Assembly (NCBI GenBank): GCA_025360845.1 | Contig: JANYBJ010000160.1 | Location: 1-32,985 of the forward strand | Length of the DNA stretch: 32,985 bases | Source of the DNA: a bacterium | GTDB taxonomy: Bacteria; Verrucomicrobiota; Kiritimatiellia; RFP12; UBA1067 | Direction of reading: 5' to 3' | Shown here: positions 15,405 through 22,731 of the stretch, one piece after another | How positions within the stretch are numbered: the stretch's first letter is position 1 | Layout of the letters: the number at the start of each line of letters is the position of its first letter | Position numbers and translations under genes: made by a program | The notes under the pieces: model-generated | Told to the model about the DNA's origin: nothing | What the model saw: only the letters and a program-made list of their open reading frames with translations | Database searches by the model: none

Positions 15405-16691
15405 TCAGACTTTCCAGGGGTTGCGCAGCGTACGGGACAACAGGCGGTTGGCCGACTCGTCGTTGGTGAACCGCTCCTTGTTCCAGTCCCAGACCAGCTT
15501 CCGGCCGGCGCGCGTGGCGATGTCGGCCACCAGCGAGATCGTCGTGGCCGCATGACACGCCTCCACCGGCGCGACCGGATCATGCCGGGTCTGGATGCAG
15601 CGGACAAAGTTCTCCATGTGGTTGTTGGAGACGTACAGGTGCTCCTCGCCGGGCTTGATGATGACATCGAGCAGAGACGCGGAAGAGGCCCTGATGTCGC
15701 CGCGCGTCACATGGACCCAGCCCTTGTCGCCCTCGAAGCGCACGCCGTGCCCGACCGGCGAATTCGCGTCGTCGAAAAACTGCATCAGCAGGCCCTCCGG
15801 CGTGGTCATCTTGACCTTCCAGCCGAAGGACACGTCGGCGTCGCCCTCTGGCAGGAACTCCGCCGTGCCTTCAACCTCCAGCGTCGAAGCTCCCAGCTTG
15901 GGAGCGCCCCAGAGCGCGATGTCCAGATGATGCACGCCCCAGCTCTGTATCCAGCCGGCGCAGTAGTCCGTCAGGAAATACCAGTTGTAGCTGCACAACC
16001 CGTCGCGGTACGGCTTGAACGGCGCGGGGCCCAGCCACAGATCGTAGTTCAGGTCTGCCGGGACCGGCCCCGGCTGAAGCTTCATGAGGCGACGCCCGCT
16101 CGGCACGGCGGCGGTCACCGTGTGCAGCTTGCCGAGGTAGCCGTTGCGGGCCAGCTCGCAGGCGAAGCGGAAGCGCCGGTCGGAGCGCTGCTGCGTGCCC
16201 GCCTGCAGGATGCGGCCGGTGCGGCGCACGGCCTCGCAGGCCGCGCGGCCCTCCGCGACGGTCAGCGACAGCGCCTTCTCGCAGTACACGTCCTTGCCGG
16301 CCTTCATGGCCGCGATCGACATGGCGGCGTGCCAGTTCTCGGGCGTCGCGAGGGTCACGGCGTCGATGTCCGGCCGCGCAAAAAGTTCACGGAAATCCTG
16401 CGTCGCCGCACAGCCCTTGGTGCCGGACTTCTCGTCGACGGACAGCGATACTCTCTCGGCTTTCGAGCGGAACACGTCGCACACGGCCACCACCTGCACC
16501 TCCTTGAAGGCCGAAATCTCGTTGACGTGGCCGGTGCCGCGATCACCCAAACCGATTGATCCGACCGCGATCCGGTTGCTCGGCGCGACCGCGCCGTCGC
16601 GTCCGAGCGCACGGGCCGGGATGAAATAAGGCAAAGCCAACGCCGAGGCGGCGGTGGTCAGGAACCTTCTACGTGATAGGTGCGTCCTCAT
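15405..16691 (-). CDS. Tat-exported Gfo/Idh/MocA-family oxidoreductase
   Basis: 428 residues. The N-terminus MRTHLSRRRFLTTAAS is a clear Tat signal. The Rossmann motif GSIGLGDRGTGHV is followed by VYCEKALSL (EKP site with Ala for Pro) and the C-terminal domain WGVHHLDIALWG, a frequent form in PVC and Bacteroidota exported sugar dehydrogenases. Predicted to oxidise a glycoside to its keto form in the periplasm. The start at 16691 has AAGGAG eight bases upstream; the frame continues 11 codons further but through the preceding gene. It overlaps the upstream gene by ATGA. It differs enough from the other Gfo/Idh (11519-12769) that the two are not a recent duplication. Confidence 0.88.
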   Translation of the reverse strand: MRTHLSRRRFLTTAASALALPYFIPARALGRDGAVAPSNRIAVGSIGLGDRGTGHVNEISAFKEVQVVAVCDVFRSKAERVSLSVDEKSGTKGCAATQDFRELFARPDIDAVTLATPENWHAAMSIAAMKAGKDVYCEKALSLTVAEGRAACEAVRRTGRILQAGTQQRSDRRFRFACELARNGYLGKLHTVTAAVPSGRRLMKLQPGPVPADLNYDLWLGPAPFKPYRDGLCSYNWYFLTDYCAGWIQSWGVHHLDIALWGAPKLGASTLEVEGTAEFLPEGDADVSFGWKVKMTTPEGLLMQFFDDANSPVGHGVRFEGDKGWVHVTRGDIRASSASLLDVIIKPGEEHLYVSNNHMENFVRCIQTRHDPVAPVEACHAATTISLVADIATRAGRKLVWDWNKERFTNDESANRLLSRTLRNPWKV

Positions 16692-17560
16692 GGTTTGATC
16701 TCCTTCAGATACGCTTGATAGCACTCGATGGCCTGTTTCTCTGAGAGTTCATGGCCGATCACCAGCCGCGACCGGGCGGTGGCTTTCTCGCCGGTCTTGA
16801 AGTCGCGCCCGAACAGCGAAAGGTACAGGGAGCGGTGTCCCTCTTCCCCGTACGGCATCATCACGGCGAAACACTCGGCCGGCGGCGCCATCACCAGCGC
16901 GGTCAGCCCGCTCTTGGCGTCGCGCCGCAGGCCCAACGCGCCGGCGTAACGCGCGACCGGCTTGAAGGTGACCGGATTCGGAGGCCTCTGCCAGCGTCCG
17001 TCCGCGATGATGGCCTCTGCCGCGTCGTTGCGCGGGAACGAGAGCCAGTCGCCCAGCTCCTTTTTGGCTTCGATTAAACCGCCCGAGCCATAGCCGCAGG
17101 CCACCGGAAAACCCTCAAAGTAGGAGGCCAGAAAAACTTCGAACCGAGGCAGCGCCTGACGGGCGACAACGGTCGTCGCGACATCCAGCGCATTGGAAGA
17201 CGCCCAGGTGTAGATCGCCTGCAGGTCGAACGGATGCTGCGCGTCCGCTGTCCAGCGCACCTCGACCGCGCCCTCCGGCAGCAGCCGCGCCGTGCTGGGC
17301 CAGTCGCGCGCGTCCGGCAGGTAACGCTTCTCTTCGTCTAGCAGTCGGTAGTGCGAGAACAGGCCGAGCGCGCCCGTGATGGCGGTGCCGGTGCCGCACT
17401 CCGTCATCGGCCCGAGCCCCATGGACTTGCCCTGCGGCCGCAGCACGCCGCGCAGCGCGCCGGTGTCGAAGCGGTACTCCTTGTCCGCCTCCGTAAAACC
17501 CAGCCCAGCCCAACCCGTCATGGCCAGCAGGCAAACGCCAAAACACATGCTCGTTTTCAT
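16688..17560 (-). CDS. Secreted protein of unknown function, first gene of the Gfo/Idh-ThuA operon
   Basis: 290 residues; I do not recognise the family. A signal peptide is clear (MKTSMCFGVCLLAMTGWAGLG). The mature part looks beta-rich, with repeated charged/aromatic strands (GAVEVRWTADAQHPFDLQAIYTW; ASYFEGFPVACGYG) and no membrane segment after the leader. Ordered motifs GKSMGLGPMTECGTG and FSHYRLLDEE could mark a sugar-binding site, which is a guess. The ribosome site GGGGGG lies five bases before ATG. It overlaps the Gfo/Idh gene by ATGA, so a role in the same pathway, for example substrate binding, is likely. Confidence 0.7.
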   Translation of the reverse strand: MKTSMCFGVCLLAMTGWAGLGFTEADKEYRFDTGALRGVLRPQGKSMGLGPMTECGTGTAITGALGLFSHYRLLDEEKRYLPDARDWPSTARLLPEGAVEVRWTADAQHPFDLQAIYTWASSNALDVATTVVARQALPRFEVFLASYFEGFPVACGYGSGGLIEAKKELGDWLSFPRNDAAEAIIADGRWQRPPNPVTFKPVARYAGALGLRRDAKSGLTALVMAPPAECFAVMMPYGEEGHRSLYLSLFGRDFKTGEKATARSRLVIGHELSEKQAIECYQAYLKEIKP

Positions 17561-17591
17561 AAGTCCCCCCTTTTCCTATACCTTCAAGCAG

Positions 17592-17667
17592 ATTACGATT
17601 AAGATCAAGTTTAGGATTAAGAGGGATCGGGACAATTCGCATTCTTAATCGTAATCCTAATCTTAAT
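17592..17667. repeat. Inverted pair of ATTANG hexamer arrays
   Basis: The plus strand 17592-17621 is five period-6 units (ATTACG, ATTAAG, ATCAAG, TTTAGG, ATTAAG). The minus strand 17667-17644 is four units (ATTAAG, ATTAGG, ATTACG, ATTAAG). The arms are separated by 22 bases and can pair over about 24 bp at 20 of 24 positions. Located upstream of the operon start at 17560. Confidence 0.7.
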
Positions 17668-17715
17668 CGCTCACACGCGTTACCCCACCGTTTGTTCCCT
17701 CCGCAGGCTACGGCC

Positions 17716-18390
17716 TTACCGCTGCTTGCCGGCAGGGACGGTTCCCCGAACCGTCCGCGGCCGCCTCGGAGAGTCGCCCCTGCCGCTTGTCCCAAGCTGA
17801 AAGATCCCCAGCAAGCCCTCCACGATGGCTTGGCGTTCGGACGGCTTGGCGATGTGGGGCTCAAAGCCAGCCCTCAACTTGAGGCCCTCCATCGCCTCCA
17901 GCATCAGATCCACGTCCCGCCGCGCATCCCTGTGCGAAACGGCCTCGGCCGACTGCGCCGCCGTCACGAGGCCGACATAGAACTCGCGGACCGAACCGTA
18001 GAACCGCGTCCAACTGGCCCGCACGTCCCCGTCCTCCTGCATCAGCATGAAGATGCCGGTGGTGAACAGCCGGTTTCGCTGATCGATGATGCAGGAATCG
18101 ACGCTGAAGGTTATCGTGCGCCGCAGACGTTCCGGCGGATCTGTCGGCGGTGCGGTCACCGCCTGAACATCTGTGTGCCACTGCCGGTAATAGTGCTGGC
18201 AGGCGGCGAGGATCAGCTCCTTCTTGTTTTTGAAATGCCAATACAAGCTGCCCTTGGTCACGCCGGCGCGCCCGGCGACCTGGTCAAGGTTGACGTTGGC
18301 GAAGCCGTTGTCGGCGAAAAGTTCAAACGCGCTCTGGGCGAGAAGCGGCGGCATGTGAGGAGCCGACGCGCGGGAGGCTGTCTTTTTCAT
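17716..18390 (-). CDS. TetR-family transcription regulator
   Basis: About 224 residues. The N-terminal TetR helix-turn-helix is clear (ELFADNGFANVNLDQVAGRAGVTKGSLYWHFKNKKELILAA, read as ordered motifs GFANVNLDQVA, GVTKGSLYWHF and NKKEL). The C-terminal ligand-binding part is helical and not diagnostic. The start is either 18390 (MKKTAS) or 18399 (MDIMKK); neither has a good ribosome site, and the promoter is so close that a leaderless mRNA is likely. The last about 22 residues (GRGDSPRRPRTVRGTVPAG region) are encoded by a palindromic repeat, an unusual basic tail. Operators upstream of itself and of the adjacent gene share a core, so it probably represses both. Confidence 0.88.
   Translation of the reverse strand: MKKTASRASAPHMPPLLAQSAFELFADNGFANVNLDQVAGRAGVTKGSLYWHFKNKKELILAACQHYYRQWHTDVQAVTAPPTDPPERLRRTITFSVDSCIIDQRNRLFTTGIFMLMQEDGDVRASWTRFYGSVREFYVGLVTAAQSAEAVSHRDARRDVDLMLEAMEGLKLRAGFEPHIAKPSERQAIVEGLLGIFQLGTSGRGDSPRRPRTVRGTVPAGKQR
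17731..17784. repeat. Palindromic repeat forming the 3' end of the TetR gene
   Basis: Outer arms GGCAGGG (17731-17737) and CCCTGCC (17778-17784) enclose the perfect hairpin GGACGGTTC/GAACCGTCC around CCC (17736-17756). Same stem-loop as in the 10379-10491 element. It lies inside the coding frame of the TetR gene, 15 bases from its stop. Confidence 0.75.
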
Positions 18391-18395
18391 TATGT

Positions 18396-18429
18396 CCATA
18401 CTGTACGGTCTGGCCTGTTGGCCTGTCAA
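18396..18429 (-). promoter_or_regulatory. TetR gene promoter with operator core
   Basis: Minus strand TTGACA (18429-18424), 18-base spacer, TACAGT (18405-18400). The -10 box sits inside CCATACTGTACGGT (18396-18409), an imperfect dyad (CCATAC/GTACGG) whose first 11 bases equal those of the palindrome at 20121-20149. The expected transcript start is within a few bases of the Met codon at 18390. Confidence 0.65.
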
Positions 18430-18439
18430 GGAACCAGCA

Positions 18440-20074
18440 TTAGAAGATGCAGATAAGCGTTCCTTTAAGACGGGCGGCCTTCGCCACGGGATCAGGGATC
18501 TGCAGGTTGATCCCCTGCGCGACATAGAGGTCGTCGATGAGCCCGCCATCCGGATCGCTGGTTCCAAGAAACATGAAGGTGCGCAGTTCGTTTGCCGTGT
18601 TAGACCGGAACGCCTCGCCAGTGGCCACCGTCACGGAAGTGACGCCGCCGGTCGCGCGGTCGTCTTTACGAGACAGGTAGAGGTCAAAGGTCTTTGCCGC
18701 ATTGTCAACAACGATCCAGACGTTGTGCCACGTGTCACTCTGTATGTCCTGAATATTCCCGTAATTCCAGTGCGGACGCAGGGCCGTGCCGTCGCCAGTA
18801 TCAAATCTGCCGAAGATCCCGGCCTGGTCATGCTCCCACCAGGCACCCGAATCCCAGCTCCAATCCGTAATGTAGGCGGCAAAATTATAAATTGCACCAT
18901 AGCTGCGCGTGCGGAAAAAGACAGTCCCTTTTCCGCCGTCAGGTATGCTGTTCGCCTTCAAGTCGAGGGTGTATCCCGCATTGCCGGAGCTTAATAATTG
19001 AGCCGCCTGGCCATTCCCGTTGGAGACGATAACGCCATTTGCCGCACCGTGCCCGACCCAGCCGTTCGTGGAAGAGGGCGCGCTTCCCAGCGTGTGCGAC
19101 TCGAAATCCTCGATCAGCGTGAAGCGGCTTTTGTAGGCCATGTCGAGTTTTTCGAGCCTGACGGCATCCGCAATGAGAACACCACCTATGCCGCCCGCCG
19201 GGTTGGTGAGGACTACCGAGAGAATGCCGTTGGTGATGGTCACACCGTAAAACAGATGTTTCCACGGGACCTCTTCAAACACGTCGTCACTGGGCGCAAC
19301 CTGTTGATTCACGGTCCGGTTTCCGACTTCTGGAATACTATAGGTGGCATCGTCAGGGCGGGTTTCTCCAGGTGTCCACGTTGCAGACACCCGGTAAACG
19401 CCGTCGTCAAGCCCGGTAAAGTTGAACGTGGCGGTAGCTGTCGGGTCCGACGTGTAGCGAATATTGTTACGGTGGTCGTAAGGGTCGGCTTCCCAAGTTG
19501 ACCAAGTGCCGGTTTCCGTATACCCGGTCGTATCTTCGTTGTCAACGACATACACCTTTTCGACATCTTGAGGCGCGCGTTCCAAGCGCACGGAGTCCGC
19601 CATCAGATAGAGCCCTGGAACGGCGCTAGAGACCGTCACTTGGAGTGAACCGTTCGATATCGAACGCGCGACATAGCCATTAAAGGATGACAGCCGCGCG
19701 TAGCCGGCGCTGAACACCTCTTCGTCAAACCCAAACGACTGGGCTGACGACTGGTCAACCACTGCGGCAGGGGTGCCGTCCACCGCATACTGCGCGGCCG
19801 TGGTCCGGTTGCCTTCCGCCCTCCAACTTGCGGAAAGATAGTATTTTCCCGCCGCCAGATTGGTAAACGCCCAGGTTGCCGTAGCCCCGTTGTTCGGCGT
19901 GCTCTGCCACCATTCATCAGTGTTCCACGTAAAGGCCGACTCCTCTCTCGTCCATTCGCCGGTGGTGCTGTAACCCGGATCACCGTCATCGAGGACGACG
20001 ACCTCGGACCGCGCGATTCCCGCAACAAGTGTTGCCGCCAAAATGAAACCCGGACCCTTTGCACGTTTCATCAT
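18440..20074 (-). CDS. Secreted multi-domain beta-sandwich protein (two golvesin/CBM-like domains plus LamG-like domain)
   Basis: 544 residues, signal peptide at 1-23 (cleavage near IARS-E). Two related modules follow, about 24-160 and 172-316. Both start with a VVLDDGD / VVDNED motif and GYxxTGxW, contain GxYxxSAxW, and close with ADSVRLE / ADAVRLE. This is the pattern of golvesin C-terminal-like, putatively carbohydrate-binding, domains of xanthan lyase-like proteins. Residues about 322-530 (LIEDFESHTLG, then TWHNVWIVVDNAAKTFDLYLS, then DDLYVAQG) resemble a LamG/ConA-type jelly roll. No catalytic residues or sorting signal recognised. AAGGAG lies seven bases before the start. It has its own promoter with a TetR-type operator, just upstream of the tetR gene. 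Confidence 0.72.
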   Translation of the reverse strand: MMKRAKGPGFILAATLVAGIARSEVVVLDDGDPGYSTTGEWTREESAFTWNTDEWWQSTPNNGATATWAFTNLAAGKYYLSASWRAEGNRTTAAQYAVDGTPAAVVDQSSAQSFGFDEEVFSAGYARLSSFNGYVARSISNGSLQVTVSSAVPGLYLMADSVRLERAPQDVEKVYVVDNEDTTGYTETGTWSTWEADPYDHRNNIRYTSDPTATATFNFTGLDDGVYRVSATWTPGETRPDDATYSIPEVGNRTVNQQVAPSDDVFEEVPWKHLFYGVTITNGILSVVLTNPAGGIGGVLIADAVRLEKLDMAYKSRFTLIEDFESHTLGSAPSSTNGWVGHGAANGVIVSNGNGQAAQLLSSGNAGYTLDLKANSIPDGGKGTVFFRTRSYGAIYNFAAYITDWSWDSGAWWEHDQAGIFGRFDTGDGTALRPHWNYGNIQDIQSDTWHNVWIVVDNAAKTFDLYLSRKDDRATGGVTSVTVATGEAFRSNTANELRTFMFLGTSDPDGGLIDDLYVAQGINLQIPDPVAKAARLKGTLICIF

Positions 20075-20120
20075 TTAAGCGCTCCTTGGCTTGAGTGAAC
20101 ATCACATAATCTTCAGATTA

Positions 20121-20157
20121 CGGCCATACTGTACCGTATAGTATGGCCGGATGGCAA
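20121..20157 (-). promoter_or_regulatory. Near-perfect palindromic operator and promoter of the beta-sandwich gene
   Basis: Arms CGGCCATACT (20121-20130) and AGTATGGCCG (20140-20149) are perfect around a 9-base centre that is itself nearly palindromic. On the minus strand TTGCCA (20157-20152), an 18-base spacer and TACAGT (20133-20128) give the same promoter geometry as the TetR gene, with the -10 box inside the operator. It lies in the divergent space and might also affect the plus-strand gene at 20271. Confidence 0.7.
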
Positions 20158-20270
20158 GGCGGGTTTTAAGGTTTTTTTGTGGCAGGTACAGATGAGCACC
20201 AGAACGGATTCTGAACAGATCCCTCTTTTTGTTACCGCCGGGAATGGTATAATAACGGAGAGAGCTGCGC

Positions 20271-21149
20271 GTGAAGCTGGGGGACGACTGCCGCTGGATC
20301 TGCCCGCAGTTTTATCCTGACGTTTACCAGGACCCGCAGGGCCGCGAGCTCTTCGACGCGGGGCTGGACCGGACGAAGCACGCGGCGGCGCCGCTGGCGG
20401 CGTTTGAGACGGTGGCCGAAGTGGAGCAGTTCCCTTGGCCGAAAGCCGAGTACCTGAATTTCGATTCGTGTCTCCGCGATTTGAAGGCTGCGGGCGACGT
20501 GTATCGCATGAGCGGGTTCTGGACCTGCTTCTATCACAATCTGGGCGACCTGTTCGGCATGGAGGAGTATTTCGTCAAGATGTACACGCACCCCGACGTG
20601 GTGCTGGCCGCCACGGACAAGGTCTGCGAATTCTACTACGAGGCGAACGAGAAGTTTTTCGCCGCGGCCGGCGGCGAGGTGGACGGCTTTTTCTTCGGCA
20701 ATGATTTCGGGACCCAGTGCAGCCTCATCTGCGGGCCGGAGCAGTTCGATCAGTTCATCATGCCGTGGTTCAGGAAGTTCACGGAGCAGGGGCACCGGCA
20801 CGGCCACCAGGTCATCCTGCACTCCTGCGGGGCGGTCTCCGACGTGATCGAGCGCCTGATCGGGGCGGGCGTCGATGGCCTCCATCCCCTGCAGGCGCGG
20901 GCGGCGAACATGGATGCGGAGACGCTGGCGAAACGGTTCGGGGGAAGGATCACCTTCCTCGGAGGCATCGACACCCAGGACCTCATGACGAACGGCACGC
21001 CGGAAGAGGTGCGCGCGGACGTACACCGGGTCAGGAAGCTGCTCGAACCGTATCTGATTGTGAGCCCGAGCCACGAGGCGCTGCTGGCGAACGTGCCGCC
21101 GGCGAATGTCGCGGCCATGGCGCAGGCTGTGGTTGAGAATGAACGTTGA
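20271..21149 (+). CDS. Uroporphyrinogen-decarboxylase-family protein, N-terminus missing
   Basis: 292 residues of the URO-D/methyltransferase-like fold (HSCGAVSDVIERLIGAGVDG; NMDAETLAKRFGGRITFLGGID; LIVSPSHEALLANVPPANV). Members with this architecture are usually 340-380 residues and open with a segment of the RERFLxALxxxxPDRVP type. Here the protein begins at what is normally the middle of the first quarter (KLGDDCRWICPQFYPD), and a TAA at 20253 blocks extension. A GTG start with GGAG ten bases upstream and an extended -10 (TGGTATAAT, 20245-20253) are present, so a short form could be expressed, but a 5' deletion is more likely. Such homologues often act in demethylation or unknown C1 reactions rather than heme synthesis. 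Confidence 0.65.
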   Translation: MKLGDDCRWICPQFYPDVYQDPQGRELFDAGLDRTKHAAAPLAAFETVAEVEQFPWPKAEYLNFDSCLRDLKAAGDVYRMSGFWTCFYHNLGDLFGMEEYFVKMYTHPDVVLAATDKVCEFYYEANEKFFAAAGGEVDGFFFGNDFGTQCSLICGPEQFDQFIMPWFRKFTEQGHRHGHQVILHSCGAVSDVIERLIGAGVDGLHPLQARAANMDAETLAKRFGGRITFLGGIDTQDLMTNGTPEEVRADVHRVRKLLEPYLIVSPSHEALLANVPPANVAAMAQAVVENER

Positions 21150-21427
21150 AAGGTTTCCCCGCCAATTACGCCGTGACCGATCTGTGCAAGTGGGGCGAGG
21201 GAAACCCCCAAGCGCGGCCCCGCGGGACGTTCAACGACGCCGAGATCCAGAAACACAAGAAACGCTACTCCGGATTCTTCGGCCTGCTCACGAGCGCCGT
21301 CAAAGACCCCTGCGGGGGCGCTCAGGATATACCGCAAAAAGGGCTCCATCATTCGAATTGTTGGGCCGAAGACGAATCCGCTTGCGGCGAGAAACCGACG
21401 TGGTTATGCTCTGGGCATAATGAGTAA
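21146..21427 (+). pseudogene. Unidentified coding fragment
   Basis: The first about 58 codons (NYAVTDLCKWGEGN; TFNDAEIQKHKKRYSGFFG; LLTSAVKDP) have the composition and codon use of a real protein but no plausible start: only a TTG at 21146 overlapping the end of the URO-D gene. After about 21320 the frame loses this character. I read it as the remnant of a gene whose front is gone. The parent family is not recognised. Confidence 0.35.
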
Positions 21428-22490
21428 ATCACTGTGCATGATGGCTGGCCTGTGTGCGATGGCTGTCTCGGCTTTTGCCGTCGACAAGTCGCAGTTCCTG
21501 ACGGGTGGGGATATTTCCGCGCTGCCGAAATTCGAAGCGTTAGGCGCGGTTTTCAGCGACAACGGCAAAACGGGCGACGTGATACGGATCATGCGGGAGC
21601 GCGGCAGCACCTGCTTCCGCGTGCGGCTGTTCGTGAATCCGACCTTAAAAGAGGTGGTCCTCCAAGACCTGCCCTTCGCGGTCAAGCTCGGCCAGCGGAT
21701 CAAGGCTTCGGGCGCGACCTTCCTGCTCGACCTCCATTACTCGGACACCTGGGCCGATCCGGGCAATCAGGGCAAGCCCGCCGCATGGACCAACCTGACC
21801 TTCACCGCCTTGGAGAAGCAGGTCGAAACCTATACGGCCGACGTGCTCAAGACTTTCAAAGAGGCTCACTGCCTGCCGGAGATCGTGCAGGTCGGCAACG
21901 AGATCACGCCCGGCTTCCTCTGGCCGGACGGCAAACTCGACGCGCCGGAGGGCGGCTGGGAGCACTTCGCGGCACTGCTCAAAGCCGGCATCCGCGGCGT
22001 GAAAACCCCGCTTGGCGTTGAGGACCGCGTGAAGATCATGATCCACATCGACAAAGGCGGCGACGCGGCGGCCACGCGCTGGTTCTTCGACAACCTGGCG
22101 AAGCAGAGCGTACCGTACGACATGATCGGCCTGAGCTACTATCCGTTCTGGCATGGCGGCATGGACCAGCTTCGCGAGAACCTGAACCAGACCGCGCAGC
22201 GCTTCAACAAAGAGATCGTCGTGGTCGAGACAGCATATCCCTGGCGTCCGCACGGCGAGACCCAGAACATGAGCTGGCCGATGACCCCGCAGGGGCAGGA
22301 GCGGTTTCTGCGCGACCTCGTCGCGACGGTGCGCGCGACGCCGAACAACCTCGGCAAAGGCGTGATCTGGTGGTATCCGGAGTCGGTCCGGATTCCGGGA
22401 CTCGAGGTGTGGAAGGGCGGGGACGTCGCGCTCTTCGATGCCGGCGGCGCGGCCCTGCCCGCGCTGCACGCATTCAAGACCACCCGTTAA
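21420..22490 (+). CDS. GH53 endo-beta-1,4-galactanase, secreted
   Basis: 356 residues. Predicted to cleave beta-1,4-galactan (arabinogalactan type I). The signal peptide MSKSLCMMAGLCAMAVSAFA is followed directly by the GH53 barrel: FLTGGDISALP (family opening), FRVRLFVNP, LLDLHYSDTWADPGNQ, then VGNEITPGFLWPDG with the acid/base E161, and IVVVETAYPW with the nucleophile E270. All are diagnostic. Length is normal for a single-domain enzyme. No good ribosome site precedes the ATG. A possible promoter (TTGCGG, 17 bases, TATGCT) ends nine bases before the ATG, so the mRNA may be nearly leaderless. It partners functionally with the alpha-galactosidase and esterases of the window. Confidence 0.92.
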   Translation: MSKSLCMMAGLCAMAVSAFAVDKSQFLTGGDISALPKFEALGAVFSDNGKTGDVIRIMRERGSTCFRVRLFVNPTLKEVVLQDLPFAVKLGQRIKASGATFLLDLHYSDTWADPGNQGKPAAWTNLTFTALEKQVETYTADVLKTFKEAHCLPEIVQVGNEITPGFLWPDGKLDAPEGGWEHFAALLKAGIRGVKTPLGVEDRVKIMIHIDKGGDAAATRWFFDNLAKQSVPYDMIGLSYYPFWHGGMDQLRENLNQTAQRFNKEIVVVETAYPWRPHGETQNMSWPMTPQGQERFLRDLVATVRATPNNLGKGVIWWYPESVRIPGLEVWKGGDVALFDAGGAALPALHAFKTTR

Positions 22491-22509
22491 TGTGCCGCTG
22501 GTGGCTTGC

Positions 22510-22638
22510 AGCAATTCTAATTTTGGCTAAAAGCGCCTCACGGCGCCACTACAAACCTACGAACCCGAGGCGTTTCCGTTCGTAGTGGGCCCGTGAGGGC
22601 CTTCTCACCGTGCGGCTTCTGTCAAAATTAGAATTGCT
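22510..22638. repeat. 129-bp nested inverted repeat (MITE-like)
   Basis: Terminal arms AGCAATTCTAATTTTG (22510-22525) and its exact complement (22623-22638), 16 of 16. Inside, 17-base arms 22536-22552 and 22582-22598 (CCTCACGG...CCACTAC) pair with two mismatches. Inside those, CTACGAAC (22557-22564) pairs with GTTCGTAG (22578-22585), sharing four bases with the middle arm. The flanks carry near-direct repeats GGTGGCTTGC (left, adjoining) and GGCGGCTTGC (right, one base away), possibly a target duplication. No coding capacity. Confidence 0.75.
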
Positions 22639-22731
22639 GGGCGGCTTGCCACGCGCGGGTTTTACATGGTACCTTCTTTTTAAAGCCGGGCGGATAAGCC
22701 GCCTCGCGCGCTCACACAAAAGGGGGTTGAA

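Noticed and set aside
17592..17667. Telomere-like TTAGG-type hexamers as a chromosome end.
   Set aside because: The arrays are short, degenerate, inverted and internal, with genes on both sides; no evidence of a replicon end.
20229..20253. TTGTTA as -35 box for the URO-D gene.
   Set aside because: Spacer to TATAAT is only 13 bases; only the extended -10 (TGGTATAAT) is credible.
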